The notes beneath the pieces were generated by a model that made no database searches, had not been told where the DNA came from, and was given only the letters and a program-made list of their open reading frames with translations. DNA of 64,000 nucleotides from Salinivibrio sharmensis (GTDB taxonomy: Bacteria > Pseudomonadota > Gammaproteobacteria > Enterobacterales > Vibrionaceae): positions 1 to 64,000 of the forward strand of contig NZ_MUFC01000005.1 in the NCBI RefSeq assembly GCF_001995985.1, read 5' to 3'. This document shows, one piece after another, positions 11,560 through 21,727 of the stretch. The translations under genes and the position numbers were made by a program. The stretch's first letter is position 1. Every line of letters begins with the position of its first letter.

Positions 11560-11585
11560 CGCTGGCTTCGGCCAGCGTTTTTTTT
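11560..11585 (+). terminator. Terminator after the exporter, with a competing upstream arm
   Basis: CGCTGGC-TTC-GGCCAGCG-like hairpin followed by eight T ends the exporter transcript. Upstream, AAAACGCTGG at 11524-11533 is fully complementary to CCAGCGTTTT at 11572-11581, the terminator's own 3' arm, so a second, mutually exclusive fold is possible. GGGT (11533-11536) and ACCC (11544-11547) add a small hairpin between them. Confidence 0.8.
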
Positions 11586-11682
11586 ATTTTGCTAAAAGCC
11601 CCAAATTGAGAGTATATTTACTAAGCAAACCAAATTAATGCTCATTCCTTTTCGTTTTATATCCAAAGGTCTGTTACACACT

Positions 11683-11976
11683 ATGTCATTATCGGCAATC
11701 GAAATGGCGCGCGTCCTTGAGCAACTTGAGGAATCGCCCGAGAAAATCATGTTTGGCAAATTGCTGGCAGAATTAGGCAGCCAAAGTGAAGAGCGTGTAC
11801 GTAGCGCCGCTCATCAGGTGCCACTGAAATATTTACGCGAACTGGTTTATCAATTTAATCAAGTGATAGATGAGCGCCGCTCTGAGCGCATTGAAGAAAT
11901 CACTCAAGGCTTGGCGCAAGACGGTTTATCTGTCGACGAGCTTTATGAATATGTAATCCAACGCAAGATGGGCTGA
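11683..11976 (+). CDS. Small protein resembling the H-NS dimerisation domain
   Basis: A 97-residue, highly helical, charged protein. I do not recognise the family with certainty. The segment YLRELVYQFNQVIDERRSERIEE...LAQDGLSVDELYEYV resembles the oligomerisation helices of H-NS and VicH, where an arginine-rich VVxERRxE helix is followed by a DGIDxxxL turn. The C-terminal DNA-binding motif of H-NS (TWTGQGR) is absent; the protein stops 48 residues after that helix begins. If related, it could act as an H-NS partner or antagonist, which is inference. The frame extends upstream to 11638; neither ATG has a good ribosome site, and 11683 (MSLSAIEMARV) is preferred. A hairpin GATGGGC/GCCCATC overlaps the stop. 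Confidence 0.6.
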   Translation: MSLSAIEMARVLEQLEESPEKIMFGKLLAELGSQSEERVRSAAHQVPLKYLRELVYQFNQVIDERRSERIEEITQGLAQDGLSVDELYEYVIQRKMG

Positions 11977-12032
11977 TCGCCCATCACTGAAGGGATTAAA
12001 CGCGAACGCGTGGCGTGTGGATCGCGCCACCA

Positions 12033-12938
12033 TTATGCGCTTGTGGCTGGTTGCTCACGCTTTTTGGGTTTACGTTGCTGAATAAGCAGGCCCACCACAA
12101 TAAAGCTAAGGCCGATGAGGGTGCTGACATGAATGGTTTCGCCAATAATGGTGGCCAGTAACACCAAAGAGATAAAGGGCGAGATAAAGATCAGATTACT
12201 GATGCGAGAGGTATTCTGGGTATATTTCATTGCGCTTAGCCACAACATGAACGTCACGCCCATTTCAAATAATCCCACATAGCTTACCGCGAGCCATCCT
12301 TGCCAAGGGATCCCTGTCCACGATGCTGTCATTCCGGCTAACAATAAGGACACCGGTAGCGACAGCATAAAACTTAACAGAATGCCGAGCACGGGATCAG
12401 CGGGGTTTTTAGTGTTAAGTACCCAAAAACCTGCCCACAATAGGGTGGAGAGCAGCGCGAGACCAATCCCCAGCGGGCTATCAAATTGTAGCGAGAGCAA
12501 TTGCCCTTTGGTGGCAATGACCACCACACCAAAATAGCCTAATGCTGCCGCGATCCAGTCTTGGCGGCGAATGGTTTGGCCGAGAAACACTGCTGCCATT
12601 AAGGTGAGCGTAATGGCCCAGCTGTAGTTCAAGGGTTGCGCTAAGGACGCGGGGAGAAGGTCGTAGGCTTTGAAAAGGACCAAATAATAAATTAAGGGGT
12701 TAATCATCCCTAGCAGGCAATAATAGCCTGGCCGACGACGAAACGTCGGCCACAGTGCCGATAGTTTGCCTTGCACAGCGGCAATGGCGGCGAGTACGAC
12801 TACCGATACGACACTGGCGGCGGCCAGCATTTGAATCGGGGTCATATAGTTTAGGGTGATTTTGAACGCGGTCGCGACCGTCGACCACAATAGCACGGCA
12901 GACAACCCAAATATCAGTGCCTTACGCTCGTTGTGCAT
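12033..12938 (-). CDS. DMT superfamily transporter, EamA domains
   Basis: A 301-residue inner-membrane protein with about ten hydrophobic helices arranged as two EamA repeats. The first helix has GLSAVLLWSTVATAFK and the second repeat begins near LALLSTLLWAGFWVLNTK, both typical of drug/metabolite transporters. Substrate unknown. The frame begins five codons earlier, but AAGGAGG directly precedes the ATG at 12938, so that start is chosen. It is divergent from rmuC. Confidence 0.85.
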   Translation of the reverse strand: MHNERKALIFGLSAVLLWSTVATAFKITLNYMTPIQMLAAASVVSVVVLAAIAAVQGKLSALWPTFRRRPGYYCLLGMINPLIYYLVLFKAYDLLPASLAQPLNYSWAITLTLMAAVFLGQTIRRQDWIAAALGYFGVVVIATKGQLLSLQFDSPLGIGLALLSTLLWAGFWVLNTKNPADPVLGILLSFMLSLPVSLLLAGMTASWTGIPWQGWLAVSYVGLFEMGVTFMLWLSAMKYTQNTSRISNLIFISPFISLVLLATIIGETIHVSTLIGLSFIVVGLLIQQRKPKKREQPATSA

Positions 12939-13070
12939 ACTACCTCCTTGCAAAAATGCCTTTTAAATTAGGCAGTCTACGGTATTCGTACGCACCGAGA
13001 TAGACTGGACATCTATCCAGTATCCCATTAGCCTTGCTGACATCAGTGACCGTACAATAGAGAACCCATT

Positions 13071-14603
13071 ATGCTTGATGGCCTATCATTATCCACCTTG
13101 TCTATCCTGACGTTTTGTGTCGGCGTTATCAGTGCCTCAGGGCTGAGCTATTGGCTGCATCGGCGTGTGGTTGCCCAATATCAACAATGGTTTGATAGCC
13201 AATATGCCCAACAGCAGTCGACCGCGGACATGCAACAACAACAGCTTCGTGAGCAACTAGAGCAGCAACAACAAGAGTTGGATAGTTTGGATATTGAGCG
13301 CGATCGTCTGACGCAAGAGTTGCGCCAGTATTACGGCAAATTAACCTCTGCCAGTGAGAAGCTACGTCAACAGGAGCAATTACGCCAAGACAATCAAGCG
13401 CTATCAGACAAGCTGGATGCAGTACGCGAGGAAAAGTCAGAGCTGTTAGCTGAGCTTCGTGAAGTCAAAGCGAGCGCGGAGCAACAACTCAATGCGGCGA
13501 AAGAAAAGCACGCCTTATTGGAAAATGCAGAGGAACGCTTACGCGCCCAATTCGAACAGCTGGCCAATCAAGTGTTTGAACAAAAAGTTCACTCCGTTGA
13601 CGAGCAAAATAAAATGAGTCTCGAGACCTTACTCGGGCCGCTGAAATCGCAATTAGAAGGGTTTAAAAAGCAAGTGACCGACAGCTTTGGCGAACAAGCG
13701 AAAGAACGCCATACCCTGATTCATGAAATCAAAAACCTTCAGCAACTGAACGCGGATATGACCCGTGAAGCGCACAACCTGACGCAAGCACTAAAAGGTG
13801 ACAACAAGCAACAGGGCAACTGGGGCGAAGTGGTGTTGGCGCGTATTTTGGAAGAGTCTGGCTTGCGTGAAGGGCGTGAGTATCAAACCCAAGTGAGCTT
13901 TGAAAACGAGCAAGGTAAGCGCTATCAGCCCGATGTGGTGGTGAAATTACCCCAAGAAAAAGACGTGGTGATTGATGCCAAAATGGCTCTCGTCGCCTAT
14001 GAACGTTACTACAACGCAGACACCTTGGCTGAGCAAGATGCGGCGCTCAAAGAGCATGTACAAGCCATTCGCCAGCATATCCGTGGGCTGGGGCGTAAAG
14101 ACTATCATCAGCTTCATGGGGTGCGTTCACTGGACTATGTATTGATGTTCATTCCAGTGGAACCGGCTTTCCAAGTTGCGGTCGAGGCCGATGCCCGCCT
14201 GATCCGTGAGGCGATGGACAATAATATTATGTTGGTCAGTCCCACCACTTTGCTGGTGGCACTGCGTACCATCAATAACCTATGGCGCTATGAATACCAA
14301 AACCAAAATGCCAAACAAATCGCAGAGAAAGCGAGCAAGCTCTATGACAAGGTGCGTCTATTTGTCGGTGATATGGAAGCGCTAGGCAATGCACTGGGTA
14401 AAGCCAGTGACAGTTATCAAGGGGCGATGAATAAACTCAGCCAAGGCCGCGGTAATATTATTCGCCAAGCAGAGGGGTTTAAAGCGCTGGGGGTTGAGGT
14501 AAAAAGGGATATCAGCCCGTCGCTCGCCAGTGTCGCTACCGAGCCGGCGGCAGATGAACCTCTTAACCTGACCCAGGCCGAACGGGACGCCAGCCAGCAA
14601 TAA
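13071..14603 (+). CDS. rmuC: DNA recombination protein RmuC
   Basis: A 510-residue protein: an N-terminal membrane helix (residues 8-27), a long glutamine-rich coiled coil (about 35-180) and a RmuC nuclease-like domain. The latter shows GNWGEVVLARILEESGL, then PDVVVKLPQEKDVVIDAK, whose D...DAK pattern fits a PD-(D/E)xK fold, and IPVEPAF. In E. coli RmuC limits inversion at short inverted repeats; its biochemical role is poorly known. A TACAAT at 13053-13058 is a likely -10 element. It lies upstream of ubiE with a 78-base gap, as in other gammaproteobacteria. Confidence 0.94.
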   Translation: MLDGLSLSTLSILTFCVGVISASGLSYWLHRRVVAQYQQWFDSQYAQQQSTADMQQQQLREQLEQQQQELDSLDIERDRLTQELRQYYGKLTSASEKLRQQEQLRQDNQALSDKLDAVREEKSELLAELREVKASAEQQLNAAKEKHALLENAEERLRAQFEQLANQVFEQKVHSVDEQNKMSLETLLGPLKSQLEGFKKQVTDSFGEQAKERHTLIHEIKNLQQLNADMTREAHNLTQALKGDNKQQGNWGEVVLARILEESGLREGREYQTQVSFENEQGKRYQPDVVVKLPQEKDVVIDAKMALVAYERYYNADTLAEQDAALKEHVQAIRQHIRGLGRKDYHQLHGVRSLDYVLMFIPVEPAFQVAVEADARLIREAMDNNIMLVSPTTLLVALRTINNLWRYEYQNQNAKQIAEKASKLYDKVRLFVGDMEALGNALGKASDSYQGAMNKLSQGRGNIIRQAEGFKALGVEVKRDISPSLASVATEPAADEPLNLTQAERDASQQ

Positions 14604-14681
14604 TTCTAATAAACTTGGCTGCACGCTTGGAGTCGGGATGGGCGATAAAGTAAACTGGAGCCAATACGTTAGGGGAACAAA

Positions 14682-15449
14682 ATGACAGATAAAAACGCGC
14701 ACCAGGATCAAGAGACCATCGACTTTGGCTACCAGCAAGTCAAACGCCAAGAAAAAGAAAGCCTCGTGGCCAATGTGTTTCACTCGGTGGCGGCGAAGTA
14801 CGATCTGATGAATGATGTGATGTCGATGGGCATTCACCGGATCTGGAAACGCTTTACCATTGATTGCAGTGGTGTTCGTCCTGGGCAAAAAGTGCTCGAC
14901 TTAGCCGGCGGGACAGGCGATCTGACGGCAAAATTTTCTCGCCTTGTCGGTGAGCGCGGTGAAGTGGTGCTCGCCGACATTAACAACTCAATGCTCAAGG
15001 TGGGCCGTGACAAACTGCGCGACAAAGGCATTGTCGGCAATGTCAGTTACGTGCAAGCCAACGCCGAGGCGCTGCCTTTCCCAGATGACCACTTCGATTG
15101 CATCACTATCGCGTTTGGCCTGCGTAATGTGACGGACAAAGATGCGGCCTTACGCTCAATGTTTCGTGTCCTTAAACCCGGTGGGCGTTTGCTGGTGCTG
15201 GAGTTTTCCAAGCCGGTTGCCGAGCCGTTGTCAAAAGTCTACGACGCCTACTCTTTCCATGTGTTACCGAAAATGGGACAACTGATTGTTAATGACCCAG
15301 ACAGCTACCGCTACTTGGCCGAGTCGATTCGCATGCACCCTGATCAAGAAACATTAAAAGGAATGATGGAACAAGCCGGGTTTGAACAAACCAGCTACCA
15401 CAACCTGACCGGTGGTATTGTCGCCCTGCACCGCGGATTTAAATTCTAA
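14682..15449 (+). CDS. ubiE: Ubiquinone/menaquinone C-methyltransferase UbiE
   Basis: A 255-residue SAM-dependent C-methyltransferase for ubiquinone (C2 position) and, where present, menaquinone. Motif I appears as [12 protein letters not shown] (about residue 68), with [18 protein letters not shown] before it and [12 protein letters not shown] and [18 protein letters not shown] after it, all UbiE signatures. The length matches E. coli UbiE (251). AGGGGAA precedes the ATG. First gene of ubiE-ubiJ-ubiB, with nine bases to ubiJ. Confidence 0.98.
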   Translation: MTDKNAHQDQETIDFGYQQVKRQEKESLVANVFHSVAAKYDLMNDVMSMGIHRIWKRFTIDCSGVRPGQKVLDLAGGTGDLTAKFSRLVGERGEVVLADINNSMLKVGRDKLRDKGIVGNVSYVQANAEALPFPDDHFDCITIAFGLRNVTDKDAALRSMFRVLKPGGRLLVLEFSKPVAEPLSKVYDAYSFHVLPKMGQLIVNDPDSYRYLAESIRMHPDQETLKGMMEQAGFEQTSYHNLTGGIVALHRGFKF

Positions 15450-15458
15450 GGAGCCCAC

Positions 15459-16073
15459 ATGGCGCTTGATTCACTTTTATGCGCGGCCCTTGAAACAGCG
15501 TTAAATGCTGTGATTACCAAAGACGCCGACAGCCAGCGTCGCCTGGCTCGGCTAAAAGGGCGTTGTATCGGTGTTACGCTCCAAGAGCTTGATCGACAAA
15601 TGATTTTTGTCTTCGGCCAACGTATTGATGTACTCAGTCATTATGAGGGCGTACGTGATGCGGATTTGTCATTATCACTATCGGCACTGCCGCAGTTACA
15701 GCAAAAGGCCAATTTAACCGCGCTAATCAAAGCGGATAAACTCACGCTTGATGGCGATATTGACGTGGCACAGCAGTTCTCACAGTTGCTCAGCGGTATC
15801 GAACTGGATGTGGCTGAGTGGTTGGCACCGTACACTGGCGATGTAATTGCCCACACGGTAGTGAGTCACGCCCAGCAGCGTTGGCAGCAACTCCAGCAAT
15901 TGGCTCAGCAACAACAGCGTTATGTGGGGGATGTGATTACTGAAGAGTGGCGTTTAGCGCCTGGGCCACTTGAAGTCGCCGCCTACAGTGACCAAGTGGA
16001 CGAGCTGCGCAGCGACGTGGCGCGACTGGAAGCCAGGTTTAAGCAGTTGGTAGAACGGGTGGAGTCTGCATGA
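15459..16073 (+). CDS. ubiJ: Ubiquinone biosynthesis accessory factor UbiJ
   Basis: A 204-residue protein with an N-terminal SCP2-like lipid-binding domain (about residues 15-125; [14 protein letters not shown] and [15 protein letters not shown] are visible) and a C-terminal coiled coil ([22 protein letters not shown]). UbiJ binds polyprenyl intermediates and holds the soluble Ubi complex together with UbiK. AAGGAG lies before the start and the stop overlaps ubiB in ATGA, so translation is coupled. Confidence 0.95.
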   Translation: MALDSLLCAALETALNAVITKDADSQRRLARLKGRCIGVTLQELDRQMIFVFGQRIDVLSHYEGVRDADLSLSLSALPQLQQKANLTALIKADKLTLDGDIDVAQQFSQLLSGIELDVAEWLAPYTGDVIAHTVVSHAQQRWQQLQQLAQQQQRYVGDVITEEWRLAPGPLEVAAYSDQVDELRSDVARLEARFKQLVERVESA

Positions 16074-17716
16074 CACTCAATGAAATTCGTCGCTTGTATT
16101 TTATCATCCGTACCTTACTTCTGTACGGTGTCGATGCTTTATTGCCCAAACAGCCGTTAACTCGGCTTGCCCACCTTGGTCGTCAATCACTGTTTTGGTT
16201 GAAAAACCAGCACCCAGACAAGCCGGTAGGAGAACGCTTGCGGTTGGCGCTGCAAAGCTTAGGGCCAGTATGGGTCAAGCTGGGTCAAATGATGTCAACG
16301 CGTCGTGATCTCTTTCCGGGGGATATCGCCAACGAGCTGGCGCAACTGCAAGATAAAGTGGCGCCGTTTGATGGACACAAAGCCAAGGCACAAATTGAAG
16401 CCTCGCTAGGCGGCCCATTAGAAACCTGGTTCAGCGACTTTGATCCCCATCCACTCGCCTCCGCCTCAATCGCCCAAGTGCATACCGCTACGCTCAAATC
16501 GAACGGCCGCGAAGTGGTGCTGAAAGTGATTCGCCCCGATATTTTGCCGGTGATCCAAGCTGACTTGCGCTTAATGTATCGTGTGGCACGGTTGGTGGCG
16601 CGTTTTCTGCCTGATGCGCGGCGGTTAAAACCGGTCGAAGTGATCCGCGAGTACGAAAAAACCTTGCTCGATGAGCTAGATTTGATGCGCGAAGCGGCCA
16701 ATACCATTCAGCTGCGCCGCAATTTTGAAAACGACCCGGCGCTGTATGTGCCCGAAGTGTTCAGCGATTACTGCCGCAAAGACGTGATGGTGTCTGAGCG
16801 AATCTATGGCATTCAAGTGTCGGATATCGAGGCGCTACAAGCCAATGGCACTGATATGAAGCTGCTGGCTGAGCGCGGGGTGGAGGTGTTCTTTACTCAG
16901 GTGTTTCGTGACAGCTTTTTCCATGCGGATATGCACCCGGGCAACGTGTTTGTCTCCTACGAGCACCCGGATGACCCGCAGTGGATTGGGCTGGATTGCG
17001 GGATTGTCGGTACCTTAAATCGCGACGATAAACGCTATTTGGCGGAAAACTTTATCGCCTTTTTTAACCGCGATTACCGCAAAGTGGCCGAATTACACGT
17101 CGACTCTGGCTGGGTGCCGCACGACACCAACGTGGATGATTTTGAGTTTGCCATTCGCACCGTGTGTGAGCCCATTTTCGAAAAGCCACTGTGCGAAATC
17201 TCGTTCGGTAATGTGTTATTAAACCTATTTAATACCGCGCGCCGGTTTAATATGGAAGTGCAGCCGCAGCTGGTGTTGTTGCAAAAAACCTTACTCTACA
17301 TTGAAGGACTGGGGCGTCAGCTCTATCCGCAGTTAGATTTGTGGACCACGGCCAAGCCGTTTTTAGAGTCGTGGATGAAGCAGCAAGTGGGGCCCCAAGC
17401 GGTGTGGGCAGCGGTCAAAGAGAAAGCGCCATTTTGGGCAGAGAAGCTGCCTGAAATTCCAGAGCTCGTATACGATGGTTTACGGCAAGGTCGTCAGGTC
17501 AATCAGCGTTTAGAAGCCTATTATCACGGTTACTTGCAGACCAAACAGCGTCACTCGCGCGCCACTTATATGCTCGGGATTGGTGCGACGTTACTGCTAA
17601 CGGCGACCATTTTGTTTGCCAATCGAGTCGAGACCTTACCGAGTGTCGCCGCTGCAGGTGCGGTTATCTTTTGGTTGTGGGGCTGGCGACTTTGTAATAA
17701 AACCTGTAATAAATAG
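16070..17716 (+). CDS. ubiB: Ubiquinone biosynthesis ATPase/kinase-like UbiB
   Basis: A 548-residue ABC1/ADCK-type atypical kinase fold protein anchored by two C-terminal membrane helices (about 500-545). The KxGQ motif is seen in [17 protein letters not shown], the alanine-rich loop in [10 protein letters not shown], the catalytic lysine in [10 protein letters not shown], the metal-binding loop in [13 protein letters not shown] and DFG-like LDCGIVG. UbiB supports hydroxylation and methylation steps of ubiquinone synthesis, probably by ATP-driven extraction of lipid precursors. It overlaps ubiJ by four bases; 53 bases separate it from tatA. Confidence 0.97.
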   Translation: MTLNEIRRLYFIIRTLLLYGVDALLPKQPLTRLAHLGRQSLFWLKNQHPDKPVGERLRLALQSLGPVWVKLGQMMSTRRDLFPGDIANELAQLQDKVAPFDGHKAKAQIEASLGGPLETWFSDFDPHPLASASIAQVHTATLKSNGREVVLKVIRPDILPVIQADLRLMYRVARLVARFLPDARRLKPVEVIREYEKTLLDELDLMREAANTIQLRRNFENDPALYVPEVFSDYCRKDVMVSERIYGIQVSDIEALQANGTDMKLLAERGVEVFFTQVFRDSFFHADMHPGNVFVSYEHPDDPQWIGLDCGIVGTLNRDDKRYLAENFIAFFNRDYRKVAELHVDSGWVPHDTNVDDFEFAIRTVCEPIFEKPLCEISFGNVLLNLFNTARRFNMEVQPQLVLLQKTLLYIEGLGRQLYPQLDLWTTAKPFLESWMKQQVGPQAVWAAVKEKAPFWAEKLPEIPELVYDGLRQGRQVNQRLEAYYHGYLQTKQRHSRATYMLGIGATLLLTATILFANRVETLPSVAAAGAVIFWLWGWRLCNKTCNK

Positions 17717-17769
17717 CAGTTACACTGCTGCGCACATCAAGTTAACCAAACGGAAGAAAGGGAACCGGT

Positions 17770-18018
17770 ATGGGTGGAATTAGTATTTGGCAGTTGCTGA
17801 TCATTGCGGTGATTGTGGTGTTGTTATTTGGTACCAAGAAGCTACGTAACATGGGGGGCGATCTTGGCTCAGCGGTCAAAGGCTTTAAAAAAGCAATGAA
17901 CGATGATGAAACCAAAACCACTGACAAAGATGCGGATTTTCAGCAGCAGTCGCTGGATAACAGTGACACCGATGCGTCGAAAAATGAGCAAGCACGCAAA
18001 GATAAAGAGCAGGTGTAA
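17770..18018 (+). CDS. tatA: Sec-independent translocase subunit TatA
   Basis: An 82-residue protein with a short N-terminal membrane helix ([16 protein letters not shown]), the hinge FGTKKL, an amphipathic helix ([16 protein letters not shown]) and an acidic, unstructured tail. TatA multimerises to form the passage for folded proteins at the inner membrane. AAAGGGAA precedes the ATG. It is followed by tatB after only three bases. Confidence 0.96.
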   Translation: MGGISIWQLLIIAVIVVLLFGTKKLRNMGGDLGSAVKGFKKAMNDDETKTTDKDADFQQQSLDNSDTDASKNEQARKDKEQV

Positions 18019-18021
18019 GCC

Positions 18022-18375
18022 GTGTTTGATATTGGTTTCTGGGAACTAGTACTGATTGCCATCATTGGTTTGGTGGTGCTTGGCCCAGAGCGATTACCGG
18101 TCGCGATACGCAATGTGTCGCGCTGGATGGGGGCGGCAAAGCGGATGGCAGGCTCCGTCCGTGATGAGCTTGAGCAAGAGCTCAAACTCAAAGAGCTCCA
18201 GGACAACTTACATAAGGCCGAACAAGCGGGGATGAAAGATTTGTCACCTGAGTTACAAGAGTCGGTCGACACCCTACGTCAACGCGCGGCGGATGTACAA
18301 CGCCCTTATGCAGCATCACCTGCTTCTCATCACCCAGATGAAGGCGACGATGCGCCATCAACGGATAAGCGATAA
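18022..18375 (+). CDS. tatB: Sec-independent translocase subunit TatB
   Basis: A 117-residue relative of TatA that binds twin-arginine signal peptides together with TatC. The N-terminal helix [19 protein letters not shown], the GPERLP hinge in place of FGTKKL, and a long charged helix ([19 protein letters not shown]) identify TatB. The start is GTG at 18022, giving MFDIGFWEL as in other TatB proteins. Confidence 0.96.
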   Translation: MFDIGFWELVLIAIIGLVVLGPERLPVAIRNVSRWMGAAKRMAGSVRDELEQELKLKELQDNLHKAEQAGMKDLSPELQESVDTLRQRAADVQRPYAASPASHHPDEGDDAPSTDKR

Positions 18376-18413
18376 CGAGCCCGACGCTTTATGTTTTCGG
18401 TGAACAAACCACT

Positions 18414-19163
18414 ATGTCTGTAAACGATACTCAGCCTCTTATCAGCCACTTGATGGAGCTTCGCAACCGCCTGCTGCGCGCAATTATCGCCATTTTGGTG
18501 GTGTTTGCCTGCTTGGTGTATTTTGCCAATGATATTTACAGCCTGATAGCCCAACCGCTGATCGACAAACTGCCCGAAGGGGCGAGCATGATCGCCACCG
18601 ATGTGGCCTCACCCTTTTTTACCCCCATTAAGCTTACGCTAGTGATATCGGTATTCGTGGCCATCCCTGTGGTGCTGTACCAAATCTGGGCGTTCGTGGC
18701 CCCCGGCCTCTATAAGCACGAACAGCGGTTGGTGATGCCGCTTTTGGTTTCCAGTTCATTGCTGTTTTACGCGGGCGTGGCGTTTGCGTATTGGGTTGTG
18801 CTGCCATTGGTCTTTGGCTTTTTCACCTCTATCGCGCCAGAAGGGGTGCAAGTGGCAACCGATATTGCCAGTTATCTCGACTTTATCTTGGCGCTGTTCC
18901 TCGCCTTTGGGATTGCCTTTGAGATCCCTATCGCGATTATACTGCTGGTGTGGACAGGCGCGACCACGGCACAAAGCTTAACCCGCAAGCGGCCTTATGT
19001 GATTGTAGCTGCGTTTGTGGTGGGGATGATGCTGACACCACCGGATATGATTTCACAAACCCTGCTGGCTATTCCTATGTGCTTGCTGTTCGAGCTGGGC
19101 GTGGTTCTGTCGCGCTTTTATGTCCCGCGTGAAAAGTCCACATCCGAAGAGGCCAGTGAATGA
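18414..19163 (+). CDS. tatC: Sec-independent translocase subunit TatC
   Basis: A 249-residue polytopic inner-membrane protein with six helices, the primary receptor for twin-arginine signal peptides. The cytoplasmic N-terminal [14 protein letters not shown] motif contains the conserved HL-ELR block, and the first periplasmic loop and [16 protein letters not shown] are typical. A C-terminal charged tail ends at the tatD start, which overlaps in ATGA. Confidence 0.97.
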   Translation: MSVNDTQPLISHLMELRNRLLRAIIAILVVFACLVYFANDIYSLIAQPLIDKLPEGASMIATDVASPFFTPIKLTLVISVFVAIPVVLYQIWAFVAPGLYKHEQRLVMPLLVSSSLLFYAGVAFAYWVVLPLVFGFFTSIAPEGVQVATDIASYLDFILALFLAFGIAFEIPIAIILLVWTGATTAQSLTRKRPYVIVAAFVVGMMLTPPDMISQTLLAIPMCLLFELGVVLSRFYVPREKSTSEEASE

Positions 19164-19942
19164 TCGATATTGGTGTTAACCTGACCAGTACACGGTTTGA
19201 GCAAGACAGAGACACCGTGGTGGCGGATGCCAAACAGGCGGGCATCACGGGCATGATTTTGACCGGCACCAGTGTTGAAGAAAGCCAAGCGGCGGCCGCG
19301 CTAGCGAGGTCTTATCCTGGTTTTGCCTATGCCACGGCGGGTGTTCATCCGCATGATGCCAAATCGGTCGAGGCGACAGATTTAAGCGCTATTCAGCAAT
19401 TAGCGCAGCGTCCCGAGGTGGTGGCGATCGGTGAGTGTGGGCTCGATTTCAATCGCGATTTTTCGCCGCGGCCGCAACAAGAAGCGGTGTTTGAGGCGCA
19501 GCTTGCGCTAGCGGCTGAGTTATCGATGCCAGTGTTTATGCACTGTCGTGATGCCCACGATCGCTGGTTCGCCATTTTGCGGCCATGGCTCGACAAACTG
19601 CCCGCAGCGGTACTGCATTGTTTTACTGGCGATGACCGTGCACTGCGCGATTGCCTCGATGCCGGCTTATATATAGGGGTGACGGGGTGGCTATGCGACG
19701 AGCGCCGCGGACAGCAGCTGCAGCAACAGGTAAGCTGGTTGCCCAATGATAGGCTGATGATAGAAACCGATGCGCCGTATTTACAGCCTCGCGACATACG
19801 GCCGCGACCCAAACGCAGTCGCAATGAGCCGAAATATTTGCCACACATTGCCCAAACAGTGGCACGATTGCGCCAACAGCCTGTCGAACATATTATTGAT
19901 TGTACAATAAAAAACACTCAGCGCTGCTTTTCGATTCAGTGA
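19160..19942 (+). CDS. tatD: TatD-family metal-dependent nuclease
   Basis: A 260-residue TIM-barrel hydrolase. Metal ligands of the family are seen in [31 protein letters not shown] and ETDAPYL. TatD proteins act as 3'-5' DNA or RNA exonucleases and are implicated in repair and quality control; they are not needed for Tat export in spite of the name. Its start overlaps the tatC stop. The 68 bases to hemB hold no gene. Confidence 0.95.
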   Translation: MIDIGVNLTSTRFEQDRDTVVADAKQAGITGMILTGTSVEESQAAAALARSYPGFAYATAGVHPHDAKSVEATDLSAIQQLAQRPEVVAIGECGLDFNRDFSPRPQQEAVFEAQLALAAELSMPVFMHCRDAHDRWFAILRPWLDKLPAAVLHCFTGDDRALRDCLDAGLYIGVTGWLCDERRGQQLQQQVSWLPNDRLMIETDAPYLQPRDIRPRPKRSRNEPKYLPHIAQTVARLRQQPVEHIIDCTIKNTQRCFSIQ

Positions 19943-19950
19943 CTGGGTGA

Positions 19951-21063
<1,113 letters not shown>

Positions 21064-21080
21064 CTCTCCTTTTATGACAG

Positions 21081-21110
21081 CGCCCTTGCCCCGGGCAAGG
21101 GCGTTTTTTT
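21081..21110 (+). terminator. Rho-independent terminator after hemB
   Basis: CGCCCTTGCC/GGCAAGGGCG with a short CCC-type loop is followed by seven T. It ends the hemB transcript and separates it from the convergent asnC gene. Confidence 0.92.
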
Positions 21111-21137
21111 AGCCTGCCCAGTATAACCCCACAAAGT

Positions 21138-21599
21138 TCAAGGGATCACATTGCGATTAATGGGGTTCTGTAGTGAGATCAGTGTTTCGGTGGATTGCAC
21201 TTCGTCGATGGCTTGTAGCTTGTCAATCAACACAAACTGTAATTCTTCGATAGAGCGACACATGAGCTTAACGAAAATATTATAGGCCCCCGTGGTGTAG
21301 TAGGCTTCTACTACCTCGTCGAGCTGATTGAGTTTGTCCAGCGCCGAGTGGTAATCCCGCGCCGCTTTAAGGTTGATACCGATAAAGCAGCACACGTCGT
21401 AGCCGAGTTTTTTGGTATTGACCAATATTTCCGTGCCTTCGATGATGCCCGCAGCTTTCATTTTCTCAACCCGCACGTGAACTGTGGCGGGACTGACATT
21501 AAAGCGCTTGGCCATTTCTGCGTAAGGGACGCGTGCATCATCCAACAGGGTAGAGAGAATACGACGATCTAGGTCATCTAATTTTGGCAACTCGTTCAT
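21138..21599 (-). CDS. asnC: Lrp/AsnC-family regulator AsnC
   Basis: A 153-residue Lrp-family regulator with an N-terminal helix-turn-helix (about residues 8-55; FNVSPATVHVRVEKMKAAGI) and a C-terminal RAM ligand-binding domain (LGYDVCCFIGI, YYTTGAYNIFVKLMC, STETLISLQNPI). These blocks match E. coli AsnC, the asparagine-responsive regulator of asnA, almost residue for residue. In E. coli asnC is divergent from asnA; here the divergent neighbour is a GGDEF/EAL gene, and no asnA is in the window. A promoter overlapping a tandem repeat lies upstream and suggests autoregulation. Confidence 0.95.
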   Translation of the reverse strand: MNELPKLDDLDRRILSTLLDDARVPYAEMAKRFNVSPATVHVRVEKMKAAGIIEGTEILVNTKKLGYDVCCFIGINLKAARDYHSALDKLNQLDEVVEAYYTTGAYNIFVKLMCRSIEELQFVLIDKLQAIDEVQSTETLISLQNPINRNVIP

Positions 21600-21614
21600 T
21601 GTTTTAGTCTTTTT

Positions 21615-21670
21615 GTTATAGCATGGCCAGACTTTTCGTTAACGCGGTTGCTTAGCCACTTCGTTAACGC
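21615..21670 (-). promoter_or_regulatory. asnC promoter with tandem TTCGTTAACGC repeats
   Basis: Reading leftward, TTAACG (21637-21642) and TATAAC (21615-21620) form a promoter with 16-base spacing for asnC. The 11-mer TTCGTTAACGC occurs twice in direct orientation, at 21635-21645 and 21660-21670, start to start 25 bases apart, and each contains the palindrome GTTAAC. One copy covers the -35 element. This is the expected layout of an Lrp-family autoregulatory site. Confidence 0.55.
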
Positions 21671-21727
21671 CTAATGTAGGGTATCGCGTTGTTTAGCAAG
21701 ATACCAACAAACCAACAGGAAGGGGAT

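Noticed and set aside
13000-13020. Overlapping inverted repeats GATAGA/TCTATC and CTGGA/TCCAG between the DMT gene and rmuC.
   Set aside because: The arms are only five or six bases and overlap one another; I could not link them to a regulator or terminator.
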